This document shows, piece after piece, positions 4,995 to 10,865 of a stretch of 10,865 bases of DNA. The stretch spans positions 1-10,865 of the forward strand of contig PMYA01000083.1 in the NCBI GenBank assembly GCA_003170935.1, given 5' to 3'. This DNA comes from Methanobacteriota archaeon (lineage in GTDB: Archaea; Halobacteriota; Bog-38; Methanoflorentales; Methanoflorentaceae). The notes beneath the pieces are model-generated. The model was not told the DNA's origin. It saw nothing but the letters and a program-made list of their open reading frames with translations, and searched no databases. A program made the translations under genes and the position numbers. Within the stretch, counting starts at the first letter, position 1. The number at the start of each line of letters is the position of its first letter.

Positions 4995-5690
4995 TCACTC
5001 TTCAAGGGGCGTAACGTAGCAGGATGCCAGCTTGCTGCTAATGAGTTTCTGTTCGTGAAAAAGGCGCGCTGTGAGGTGGTACATGCCTTCTTCACTCGCG
5101 TAGAGCTCACTTACAAATCGTTTCGTTCCGCCTTCTGTGATGAAGTCAATATCGATCACGTCCATGAGCGTGTGGGATTTCGACGGGGGCGTCGCGGCGA
5201 TTTCGAGCCGTAGATTCGGCACGTCGCGGTGGGCGTGCACGACCGTTTCTGTCTCGATTGTCTCTTCATAAGCCCAATAGGGCCGATTCACGAAGAAGGT
5301 CTGGATCTCGGCGGGATCTTCAATGAGTCGAACCTCATGATGGGGTGAGTACCAGCTCACGAAAGCACCGTCGCGGTACGCCGTGACGTGCAGATAGACC
5401 CATCCAGTGTGGTTCGCAAAAACGTGAAAGTTGAGCGCTGCCGTGTCTTGAGGGCGCAACTCTTTCACGAAATGAAAAGAGCCGCTTGGCAAAATGTCGA
5501 GATCGTGCGTGTTATAGGTATACAGCGTCGCGCTTACGTCGACGAGGGGGTCTGTTGACACGTTCGTCAGCTGGACGGTGATCCAGTGGCGCCCCCGTTC
5601 GAGCACCTTGGGCGTAACGGTTGCCTCGAAGGAATATTGGCGTCGTTCTTCCATGGCGATTCTCTTCTTTTCTCTCTTTTCGTCGGTCAT
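4995..5690 (-). CDS. Two-domain beta-sandwich protein of unknown function, 231 aa
   Basis: The start at ATG 5690 is supported by GTGAT, which matches the anti-SD, 6 nt upstream. After a charged N-terminus (residues 1-16, many Lys, Arg and Glu) come two segments rich in alternating strands: about 17-125, including ITVQLTNVSTDPLVDVSATL, and about 135-226. The first resembles the CARDB/immunoglobulin-like folds often seen in archaeal surface proteins. There is no signal peptide or membrane helix, so it would be cytoplasmic or held at the membrane by a partner. I do not recognise a named family, and no catalytic motif stands out. Small membrane-protein ORFs lie just before (5722-5931) and after (4754-4888) on the same strand, so it may work at the membrane. 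Length and composition leave little doubt that it is a real gene. Confidence 0.88.
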   Translation of the reverse strand: MTDEKREKKRIAMEERRQYSFEATVTPKVLERGRHWITVQLTNVSTDPLVDVSATLYTYNTHDLDILPSGSFHFVKELRPQDTAALNFHVFANHTGWVYLHVTAYRDGAFVSWYSPHHEVRLIEDPAEIQTFFVNRPYWAYEETIETETVVHAHRDVPNLRLEIAATPPSKSHTLMDVIDIDFITEGGTKRFVSELYASEEGMYHLTARLFHEQKLISSKLASCYVTPLEE

Positions 5691-5721
5691 AGTATCATCA
5701 CATTAGGTAGCGCACGGAGGG

Positions 5722-5931
5722 TTATAAGGCATAGGCAAGGAAAAAACAGATCGCAACGAAGAAACACGCTGCGCTATCGTAGCTCGGGCCGACCTGTTTA
5801 CCTACGACCAATGCAAGACAGAACGCAAGACTGCCCCGACGGGAATTCACTATTTCCGAGGGCTCCATCACTGCAATGTCAAGCGTCATATCCTGCCGCT
5901 CCGCTGGAACAAATGGTTCCATTACCTGCAT
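5722..5931 (-). CDS. 69-aa small membrane protein (candidate)
   Basis: The N-terminal half is polar (MEPFVPAERQDMTLDIAVME). The second half has two hydrophobic stretches, SLAFCLALVVG and AACFFVAICFFLAYAL, separated by KQVGPSYDS, which reads as a membrane hairpin or one helix plus a C-terminal anchor. The stop lies 31 nt before the start of the 231-aa beta-sandwich gene, so the two are probably cotranscribed. Start is uncertain: ATG 5931 or ATG 5922 (preceded by AGGTA). Family not recognised. The plus-strand frame over the same DNA is Arg/Pro-rich and looks like a shadow. Confidence 0.5.
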   Translation of the reverse strand: MQVMEPFVPAERQDMTLDIAVMEPSEIVNSRRGSLAFCLALVVGKQVGPSYDSAACFFVAICFFLAYAL

Positions 5932-6052
5932 AGCTTGCAGCTATCCACGGATGTTTCATTTCTAATCGTGTGGACGTTATCATAAAAGTTCCAGTTAATC
6001 TAAGCTGAGTCACGATGCCCTTTTGTGCGGACTTGACTAGTAATTCGCGAAC

Positions 6053-6148
6053 CTATCTAACAAGCTTTCGGGCCTCTCCGCCAATCAAAACGTTGTTTTT
6101 TGGTGTCTCTAAAACAATGGATCCTGTGATTAATCTTACAAACTGCAA
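6053..6148 (-). CDS. 31-aa microORF or gene remnant (candidate)
   Basis: From TTG 6148 the frame reads LQFVRLITG, then SIVLETPKNNVLIGGEARKL, ending VR and TAG. The alternating hydrophobic pattern looks like a beta hairpin followed by a basic end, and composition is unlike random sequence. There is no SD and no in-frame ATG; the frame opens after a TAG at about 6164. It may be a leftover of a larger gene. Function unknown. Confidence 0.25.
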   Translation of the reverse strand: MQFVRLITGSIVLETPKNNVLIGGEARKLVR

Positions 6149-6183
6149 TACATTGCTGCCGTTCTAGACGCTGCAGCGCTCTT

Positions 6184-6226
6184 ATCGATTTTTGATAAGT
6201 ACGTACTTTCCTTATCAAAAACCGAT
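6184..6226. repeat. Long inverted repeat, 16-bp arms with one mismatch
   Basis: ATCGATTTTTGATAAG (6184-6199) is mirrored by CTTATCAAAAACCGAT (6211-6226), differing at one position, with an 11-nt spacer TACGTACTTTC. It is AT-rich and lies free of genes. It could be a terminator, an operator for a dimeric regulator or a recombination site. It does not match the archaeal dif layout (6-bp spacer). Confidence 0.75.
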
Positions 6227-6516
6227 CGTTTTCAAAGCGTTAAAATAGTATCAACGAAAGAATATGGTGTTTGATCAAAGCCCCAAGGCAAATCACAGTG
6301 CTTTTCTTGATTCAGCCGGTCGCGTCCCGGGTTTATTTCTTTGCGATCCTGTATCAAGTCTTGGGGCATTTGACCATGATTAATCTTTTGTTGCCCTCGC
6401 GATTCGAAGCATGATAGCACGCAGTTCGTTGAGTCACATGTAACAACCCGAAGGACAGAAGCTATATCTCACAAATGCGCACTCTCTTGCACAATTGAGC
6501 AGAGACGAGACTTACC

Positions 6517-6909
6517 ATGGCAAATCAATCACACGTCCACATGCTCCGGCAGGGAGTATCGGTCTGGAATAAATGGAGAGCGGCGCATCCGGAGATACGA
6601 CCAGATCTCAGTGGGGCTTACCTTACTGGGGTCGACCTTACCGAGGCCGATCTTATCAAAGCTGACCTGAGAGGAGCTGATCTCACCCAAGCTGGCCTTC
6701 ACGCAGCTGACCTCAGTGAGGCTGACCTCGAAGAGGCGGATCTTACTCGAGCAACTCTAATCAAGGCGGATCTTACCCAGGCTGAAGTTAACGAGGCCGA
6801 CCTTTCTGGCGCTAACCTCACCAAGGCGAACCTCACCAATACTTCGTTGCGGGGAGCCAAACTTGTCAAGGCAGACCTCAGTGAGGCGACCTATATCGGG
6901 CCGACATGA
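6517..6909 (+). CDS. Pentapeptide-repeat protein, C-terminal part lost by frameshift
   Basis: After about 28 ordinary residues the protein is nearly all A(D/N)LxxADLxx repeats: about 19 pentapeptides from PDLSGAYLTG to near the end. These would form a right-handed quadrilateral beta-helix of about five coils. Some family members mimic DNA and protect gyrase, but most have no known role, and this one has no signal peptide. The start is ATG 6517; a TATA-like CTATATC lies at 6462-6468 and the SD is poor. The frame stops at TGA 6907-6909 after YIGPT. If one G were added to the GGG at 6898-6900, the repeat would continue as ADMTEADTTGAIFEHR to 6947. The frame is therefore probably broken by a one-base loss in a G run. 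Confidence 0.85.
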   Translation: MANQSHVHMLRQGVSVWNKWRAAHPEIRPDLSGAYLTGVDLTEADLIKADLRGADLTQAGLHAADLSEADLEEADLTRATLIKADLTQAEVNEADLSGANLTKANLTNTSLRGAKLVKADLSEATYIGPT

Positions 6910-7067
6910 CGGAGGCGGACACGACTGGCGCTATCTTCGAGCATCGTTGATCGGCGAACGGACCCGGACGAAGCGTTACGCGAGTCCCTTGAATTGGCAA
7001 TTATCGACATCTGCTGCCTGAAAATGTGTATGACGTGTATATTCAGTACGGGGCGGACACAATGTAA
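6900..7067 (+). pseudogene. Out-of-frame continuation of the pentapeptide gene
   Basis: Protein-like segments alternate between two frames. ADMTEADTTGAIFE (6900-6941) is in the second frame. IVDRRTDPDEALRESLELA (about 6943-6999) is back in the first frame. HLLPENVYDVYIQYGADTM (7008-7064) is again in the second frame and ends in TAA 7065-7067. Joined, they would lengthen the pentapeptide protein to roughly 180 residues with a non-repeat C-terminal tail. Three frame changes in 170 bases indicate a decaying gene end or an error-prone stretch of sequence. That the three pieces belong together is inference. Confidence 0.45.
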
Positions 7068-7112
7068 ATAATGCTGGTTATTGTAGGGAACTCCTAAAAA
7101 CTAGCCAACCAA

Positions 7113-7121
7113 GATTTATAC
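7113..7121 (+). promoter_or_regulatory. TATA box of the two-gene small operon
   Basis: GATTTATAC lies 23-31 nt before ATG 7144, the classical distance for a leaderless archaeal transcript. Confidence 0.45.
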
Positions 7122-7143
7122 TTTCTTCGGGAAGAAGAACGTC

Positions 7144-7276
7144 ATGAAAATTACATTGCCGATTAGGTTTGATCGAAAGGAAATTGCTAGCCGCAGATCT
7201 TCAGATCATGGACGGAGCATATTTTATTCATGTAAAGAGTGAAAATAGCTCGCGAATGCTTGCCTATAAGTTCTAA
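7144..7276 (+). pseudogene. Frameshifted small gene (about 43 codons)
   Basis: ATG 7144 opens MKITLPIRFDRKE. The continuing frame turns into unlikely sequence. The neighbouring frame reads LLAADLQIMDGAYFIHVKSE and ends MLAYKF, TAA 7274-7276. The length 7144-7276 is 44 codons plus one base, so removing one A from the GAAATTG at about 7180-7186 restores one open frame. A TATA box at leaderless distance and a following gene only 9 nt downstream support it as a real transcription unit. The family is not recognised; it looks like a small globular beta-rich protein. Confidence 0.45.
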
Positions 7277-7285
7277 AGGTCAAAT

Positions 7286-7471
7286 ATGGGGGCGGGAACA
7301 AGATCGAGGGACTATCAGGATTATCACAGGCCACTCTCGACCTACTCAGAAAAAGAACGAAACCGGATCTTAGAAAGCAAAGCACAAAGGAGGGCCCGCG
7401 CCCAACTACACAAGAAGCTCAGGGGTGCGGTTCCTAGCGTTTTTAACGTGATGCAAGACACCTCCTGTTAA
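7286..7471 (+). CDS. 61-aa basic hydrophilic protein, unknown function
   Basis: ATG 7286 follows AAAGGT, which overlaps the stop codon of the frameshifted gene before it (TAA 7274-7276). The overlap suggests translational coupling. The product is rich in Arg, Lys, Gln and Ser, with a helical middle (EKERNRILESKAQRRARAQL) and an end carrying one Cys. The charge suggests nucleic-acid or ribosome contact, but that is a guess. T-runs at 7479-7484 and in GCTTTTTTG near 7530 probably end the transcript. The composition is less safe than for the long genes. Confidence 0.5.
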   Translation: MGAGTRSRDYQDYHRPLSTYSEKERNRILESKAQRRARAQLHKKLRGAVPSVFNVMQDTSC

Positions 7472-7785
7472 GCTTGCTTTTTTCGGCAGAAGAGACAAAC
7501 ACACCAAGCTTGCAGAAAACGCCCTTTGCTTTTTTGTATCCTTCCGCCTTTGTGAACTGCTACGCGCCTTTCCTACCTAAAGCTGGCTTCGTGAGCTCTG
7601 TTCATTCGTAGCGGCGTCAACAGCACGATGAGGTGCGGTACCTCAGTGACCGTCGCCTCGCTGAGACACAGAGGTTAGTTAATTTGACGTTTTTCCACCT
7701 ACGCGCTTTTTGAAACACGTGTAACGTGCTAAGATTTGTCTTTCGGATAATAAAATGCCACTAAGCCGATACAAAAAAGCTACAC
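7472..7785. other. 314-bp intergenic region between convergent units
   Basis: It holds T-runs ending the plus-strand unit, a six-base A-run at 7773-7778 that reads as a T-run 8 nt beyond the ZIP stop on the minus strand, and small stems GAGGT/ACCTC (7630-7644) and CTCAG/CTGAG (7642-7664). No credible ORF was found on either strand. Confidence 0.5.
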
Positions 7786-8514
7786 CTAACGAACCCCTAA
7801 AACCCAGATCACGGCAAACCCGAACGTAGTCAGTAGCCCCGCCAGTTTGCCAGTGTCTTTGAACGCTTCAGGCATCATAGAATCAGCAAGCATTGTGAGA
7901 ATAGCGCCGCCCGCAAATGTAAGCATCGCCGCGCCGCCTAATGGGGATACATCGCCGAGAAGAGCATAACCGAGCGCCGCTGAGACCCCTGAAATCACAA
8001 CGATGAGCATCCACATCGCTAGAGTCCGCTTGCGTTCATATCCCGCCTTTAGAAGGCCAGCAGTGCTTGACAACCCTTCCGGGAAGTTTGATAAGAGTAC
8101 ACCTGAGAAGTACGCAAGGCTGAGAGTCCCGCCGCCAACAAGTGAAATTCCGAGGACAAACGATTCGGGAATACCATCCAAGATTGATCCTAACACGATC
8201 CCTAGAGCCGCTCCGCTTTGTTCGCCACGCGCGCTTTTGCGTTTGGCCCCCCCTACGCGTTCGATTAGTATGTCTCCGACATAAAAGGTAAAGGCGCCCA
8301 GGAAAAAAGCAACGCCCACCCATAGATTGCCAGAGGACATTGAGAAAGCTTCCTCTACAAGTTCATAAGCGACCGAACTGATCAAAGCCCCTGAGCCAAA
8401 GGCCATTATTAAGCCGACTGTGCGTGTTTTGACAGGTCGCAGCACTGCTATTATACTACCAAGAAGGAGTGCAGTGGCGGCCAGAAGGCCCGCAGCGAAT
8501 GCTTGTAGGATCAT
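7786..8514 (-). CDS. ZIP-family divalent metal transporter
   Basis: This 242-residue, eight-helix membrane protein would import Zn2+ or a related divalent metal. Helices lie at about 5-25, 33-53, 64-84, 103-125, 131-152, 165-186, 192-212 and 222-240. The metal path is visible in helix 4 (SILDGIPESFVLG, Asp113 and Glu117) and helix 5 (SNFPEGLSS, Asn143 and Glu146), with a further acidic DSMMPEAF in helix 7. Asp replaces the first His of the classical HxxxE helix-4 motif, as in many bacterial and archaeal ZIPs. The intracellular loop (about 87-101) is short, basic and without a His cluster. The start ATG 8514 lies 2 nt after a 10-bp inverted repeat shared with the upstream Lrp-like gene's end, so translation may be controlled. 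Substrate is not certain from sequence. Confidence 0.92.
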   Translation of the reverse strand: MILQAFAAGLLAATALLLGSIIAVLRPVKTRTVGLIMAFGSGALISSVAYELVEEAFSMSSGNLWVGVAFFLGAFTFYVGDILIERVGGAKRKSARGEQSGAALGIVLGSILDGIPESFVLGISLVGGGTLSLAYFSGVLLSNFPEGLSSTAGLLKAGYERKRTLAMWMLIVVISGVSAALGYALLGDVSPLGGAAMLTFAGGAILTMLADSMMPEAFKDTGKLAGLLTTFGFAVIWVLGVR

Positions 8515-8516
8515 TT

Positions 8517-8560
8517 CTTAACGCTCATTCGGCCATCTCGAGAGCTACAAGAGCGTTAAG
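8517..8560 (-). promoter_or_regulatory. Perfect 10-bp inverted repeat between RAM gene and ZIP start
   Basis: CTTAACGCTC (8517-8526) and GAGCGTTAAG (8551-8560) are exact complements with a 24-nt spacer, which itself contains the palindrome TCTCGAGA. In the minus-strand transcript the 3' arm ends 2 nt before the ZIP ATG and would cover its ribosome entry site. It may be an operator for a dimeric regulator, or an RNA stem controlling transporter synthesis. Confidence 0.6.
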
Positions 8561-8569
8561 ACACGACTT

Positions 8570-8809
8570 TTACGAGTCTTGAAGTTCTGCACCAACGACC
8601 GTGCGGGTAGTAGTAACGCCTTCCACGGCTCGTATTTCATCAACCGTTTTGCTGAGCACCGGAAGGTTTTCGACCTCCAAAATAACCAAAAAATCGTACT
8701 CCCCAAAAACGTGATAAAGTTCCCTGAGCCCGGAGATAGTCTTTAATGCTTCAAAAACGCTCCGCTCGTAGCCTGTAACGACATTTACGAGCGTAACTCC
8801 AACTACCAT
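8570..8809 (-). CDS. Stand-alone Lrp/AsnC ligand-binding (RAM) domain protein
   Basis: The 79-residue product corresponds to only the C-terminal effector domain of Lrp/AsnC regulators, with no HTH. The beta-alpha-beta-beta-alpha-beta order is readable: VVGVTLVNVV, a helix (SVFEALKTI), GLRELYHVFGEYDFLVILEV, a second helix (LSKTVDEIRAV), and TTTRTVVGAEL. The GEYDF turn is the family's typical ligand-pocket region. Such single domains form multimers and bind amino acids or other small ligands. Some work with full-length Lrp partners. The start is ATG 8809 with GAGGT 6 nt upstream. It lies 55 nt before the ZIP transporter on the same strand, so the two are probably one operon. A metal-sensing role is not implied by the sequence. 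Confidence 0.9.
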   Translation of the reverse strand: MVVGVTLVNVVTGYERSVFEALKTISGLRELYHVFGEYDFLVILEVENLPVLSKTVDEIRAVEGVTTTRTVVGAELQDS

Positions 8810-8958
8810 TCGTATACCTCGCTTATAGAAGGGATCTAACCTATTTAGAGCTAACTCCCAATACGCCCTTCCTTTCGGCCTTAAAGCTGGAAAAAACCCG
8901 CGAATCGCATAACGACCGCAGACAATTAAGAATATTTCGTGATCATCGATGCCGGTAC

Positions 8959-8968
8959 CTAATATATT
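8959..8968 (+). promoter_or_regulatory. TATA box of the sugar dehydrogenase gene
   Basis: CTAATATATT is placed so that transcription would start near 8993, giving a leader of about 37 nt that includes the SD GGTGG (9016-9020). Confidence 0.55.
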
Positions 8969-9029
8969 TGGAGCTTCAATCTGATTTGAAGGAACGCGGG
9001 ACCACTTATGACAGACGGTGGCGTTTCAA

Positions 9030-10214
9030 ATGAAGTTAAAAATTGTCGTGCCAATTGTTGTCGCATTAATTGCCATAATACTAGGCGTTTCAGTATTTCA
9101 AGGTGTTCTAAACTCCCCCACTCCTGAGACGCAACATCTGTATAGTGTCAACGTTGCCTTTCCCAACGTTCAGTTCAGAGACCCCGTTGGAATCTACACC
9201 GCAGGAGACCAAAATAATCGACTTTTCGTTGTCGAACAGGCAGGCTTAATCAAGGTATTTGAAAACAATGAGAGCGTGAACGCCGCCGCCGTCTTTCTTA
9301 ACATCAGCGATCGTGTTACCTCCGGTGGAGAGCTGGGACTTTTGGGCTTGGCATTTCCCCGACAATTCAACGAAAGCGGGTTTTTTTACGTGTATTATAC
9401 AACAGACAATCCACTGCGCTCTGTCGTCTCGCGTTTCTCTGTTTCACAAACCGATAAAAACCAAGCTGATGTAAACAGCGAAAAAGTGTTGCTGCAAGTC
9501 GAGCAGCCCGCCCCCAACCACAATGGTGGGCAAATATCTTTTGGGCCTGACGGGTACCTCTATATCGGGCTGGGCGACGGAGGTGGTGCGGGCGATCCGC
9601 CAGGGAACGGACAAAATCGTTCGACGCTGCTCGGCAAGATCTTACGTGTCGACGTTACTTCTGCGGCTGGCAGCTTAAACTACAGCATCCCGCGTGACAA
9701 TCCTTTTGTTGGAAACAACCAAGGGTTCCGTGAGGAAATTTACGCCTACGGCTTGCGTAATCCGTGGCGGTTTAACTTTGATTCCATGACAGGTCGGCTG
9801 TGGGTAGGAGATGTCGGTCAAGATAGGATGGAAGAGATCGATATCGTTAAGAGCGGCGGTAATTACGGCTGGAACATTATGGAAGGGAGTCTCTGCTATT
9901 CTCCTCCGTCAGGATGCAATCAAACCGGACTCTCGCTCCCAATCTGGGAATATAACCACTCCCTCGGGTATTCCGTAACCGGAGGTTTCGTTTATCGAGG
10001 TGCCGCATTCCCTGACCTCGTGAGTGCCTACGTCTACGGAGATTACGGGTCGGGGCGGATTTGGGCGCTGCGGTATGATGGTATGAACACCACCAACAGT
10101 GAACTTGCGGCTACAGGCGTTCATATTACCTCCTTTGGACTCGACCAAAAGGGCGAGCTCTATATCTGTGCTTATGACGGCTACATCTATAGATTGCAGC
10201 ATTCGACCGCTTAG
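9030..10214 (+). CDS. Membrane-anchored PQQ-type glucose/sorbosone (aldose) dehydrogenase family protein
   Basis: This 394-residue protein has an N-terminal membrane helix (about 4-26) and an extracytoplasmic six-bladed beta-propeller of the GSDH family, whose members oxidise aldose sugars with PQQ. Visible family motifs: PNHNGG (162-167, His164 at the catalytic His position), LGDGGGAGDP (181-190, metal/PQQ region), GLRNPWRFNFD (241-251), DVGQDRMEEID (261-271) and NYGWNIMEG (278-286). A pair of Cys at about 289 and 296 may form a disulfide, and several N-X-S/T sequons fit an exported protein. The start is ATG 9030; GTG 9018, also in frame, is part of the SD GGTGG. No PQQ biosynthesis gene is in view, so cofactor use is unproven. 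The gene stands alone and ends in TAG. Confidence 0.92.
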   Translation: MKLKIVVPIVVALIAIILGVSVFQGVLNSPTPETQHLYSVNVAFPNVQFRDPVGIYTAGDQNNRLFVVEQAGLIKVFENNESVNAAAVFLNISDRVTSGGELGLLGLAFPRQFNESGFFYVYYTTDNPLRSVVSRFSVSQTDKNQADVNSEKVLLQVEQPAPNHNGGQISFGPDGYLYIGLGDGGGAGDPPGNGQNRSTLLGKILRVDVTSAAGSLNYSIPRDNPFVGNNQGFREEIYAYGLRNPWRFNFDSMTGRLWVGDVGQDRMEEIDIVKSGGNYGWNIMEGSLCYSPPSGCNQTGLSLPIWEYNHSLGYSVTGGFVYRGAAFPDLVSAYVYGDYGSGRIWALRYDGMNTTNSELAATGVHITSFGLDQKGELYICAYDGYIYRLQHSTA

Positions 10215-10233
10215 CGGCGTAAGCTGCTTTTTT
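10207..10233 (+). terminator. Terminator-like hairpin and T-run after the dehydrogenase
   Basis: CCGC and GCGG flank the stop region (10207-10217), and six T follow at 10228-10233. The T-tract is probably the working part, as usual in archaea. The stem is short. Confidence 0.45.
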
Positions 10234-10304
10234 AGCTGGGCTAAGAAACTCTACGACACCTACGAACGCTTTTACGAGCCTACTGTTGCTATTTCCAAGA
10301 GCAT

Positions 10305-10865
10305 CTACGGCTTTTCCCCAACAACTTTTAAGCTTCTCACAGCGTCTGCAACATCGTTCAACTCTTCAGGGGTCAGGCTTAGACTGCTCCCGATCGTTTG
10401 TGCAGTCGGATCGTTCGCCATGCAATCTAACGGGAATGCAGCCTCATCAACGATCTGAACGTTGGTAAATTCAGCCTCGCGGATAGTTTCCAAGTAGGCA
10501 TCTTTCATAATCGCTCCTGAAAGACAGCCAACGTACGCAGCAACTGACTGCTTCACAGCATCAGGAAGCTCCTTTAGTAAAACGATATCAGAAACAGCAA
10601 ATCGTCCCCCAGATTTCAGCACGCGGAATGCTTCGTTAAAGACCGCAGCTTTGTCAGGCGTTAGATTGATCACGCAGTTTGAGATAAAGACGTCAACTGA
10701 GTTGTCTGCTACCGGGAGATGCTCAAGCTCTCCGAGTCTAAAATCGACGTTTTTATAGCCGCCCTTACGCGCATTAGACCGCGCTTTATCGACCATTTCC
10801 GGGGTCATGTCAACACCGATTACCAGTCCAGCAGCGCCGACTTTATTGGCAGCGAGAAAACAATC
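10305..10865 (-). CDS. arsM: Arsenite S-adenosylmethionine methyltransferase, 5' end outside the window
   Basis: The 186 visible residues belong to the ArsM branch of class I methyltransferases, which methylate arsenite stepwise using SAM and cellular thiols in the cytoplasm. The frame is open to the window edge and begins DCFLAANKVG. It then has VIGVDMTPEM (SAM-binding acidic loop), ISNCVINLTPDK (the ArsM-typical motif 4 with Cys), VLKSGGRFAVSDI (post-SAM strand) and YVGCLSGAI (second conserved Cys, at visible position 114). Together with the Cys near the edge, three Cys could bind As(III). The family usually has about 230-280 residues, so the N-terminal SAM motif VLDLGSG is expected just beyond 10865. 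The stop is TAG, with UAA ten codons later. No ArsR gene is in view. Confidence 0.9.
   Translation of the reverse strand, partial: DCFLAANKVGAAGLVIGVDMTPEMVDKARSNARKGGYKNVDFRLGELEHLPVADNSVDVFISNCVINLTPDKAAVFNEAFRVLKSGGRFAVSDIVLLKELPDAVKQSVAAYVGCLSGAIMKDAYLETIREAEFTNVQIVDEAAFPLDCMANDPTAQTIGSSLSLTPEELNDVADAVRSLKVVGEKP

Larger units (their letters stand above)
5934..6516. other. 583-bp intergenic stretch
   Basis: It contains the long inverted repeat at 6184-6226, a microORF candidate at 6053-6148 (-), and a TATA-like CTATATC at 6462-6468 that fits the pentapeptide gene. A 62-codon minus-strand frame (6232-6420) and a 39-codon plus-strand frame (from 6264) overlap each other. Neither has an SD or protein-like composition I would trust. 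Confidence 0.5.

Noticed and set aside
6232..6420. A 62-codon minus-strand ORF
   Set aside because: GTG start without SD, composition unremarkable, and an equally long plus-strand frame overlaps it.
7625..7664. Possible C/D-box guide RNA (ACGATGA ... CTGA)
   Set aside because: The C box deviates from RTGATGA, no D'/C' pair is clear, and the flanks do not form a terminal stem.
10240..10330. Plus-strand frame reading WAKKLYDTYERFYEP and onward
   Set aside because: It has no start codon, runs through the dehydrogenase terminator region and continues antisense to arsM. Probably chance.
1..10865. CRISPR arrays, transposase genes, rRNA genes
   Set aside because: No regularly spaced repeats, transposase motifs or rRNA signatures were seen on either strand.

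Overview
The window looks archaeal. TATA-like boxes (933-943, 4474-4484, 7113-7121, 8959-8968) lie upstream of several genes. GGTGA or GAGG Shine-Dalgarno (SD) sequences precede both ATG and non-ATG starts. One secreted protein ends in a PGF-CTERM sorting signal, known from Methanomicrobia-type methanogens and haloarchaea. A euryarchaeon of the methanogen/Stenosarchaea type is my best guess; nothing here fixes the genus. Coding density is low, and many of the genes are very small.

Layout. 1-414: leader-like DNA with hairpins and no convincing gene. 415-3122: three fasciclin (FAS1) paralogues. The first is cut by an in-frame TAG, the second is secreted and PGF-CTERM anchored, and the third is intact without a signal peptide. 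Between the second and third lie three tandem minus-strand microprotein genes (56, 26 and 40 aa) and a plus-strand coiled-coil ORF. 3123-4047: gene remnants, a perfect 16-bp palindrome, a strongly folded ~165-nt element at 3541-3704 that I read as an undescribed structured RNA, and a short tandem repeat. 4048-4721: an Hsp20 gene with a probable frameshift in its 5' part, a 19-codon Cys-rich ORF, and an excisionase-type HTH gene. The last two diverge from one symmetrical TATA element. 4754-5931: a minus-strand set made of a two-domain beta-sandwich protein of unknown function flanked by two small membrane proteins. 6517-7471: a pentapeptide-repeat gene with frame breaks and degraded coding sequence behind it, then a frameshifted small gene followed 9 nt later by a small basic protein gene. 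7786-8809: a minus-strand pair, a stand-alone Lrp/AsnC ligand-binding (RAM) domain and a ZIP-family metal transporter, separated by a perfect 10-bp inverted repeat next to the transporter start. 9030-10214: a membrane-anchored PQQ/glucose-sorbosone-dehydrogenase-type protein. 10305-10865: the 3' part of an arsenite methyltransferase gene that runs off the right edge.

Themes. The recognisable proteins concern the cell surface (FAS1, sugar dehydrogenase), stress or metal handling (Hsp20, ZIP, ArsM) and small-molecule regulation (RAM, HTH). No single pathway ties them together. All long genes are intact, while at least four short accessory genes carry a stop or frameshift. This suggests local gene decay more than general sequencing error, though raw reads would be needed to decide. 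The most novel-looking items are the structured RNA candidate and the cluster of microprotein genes.
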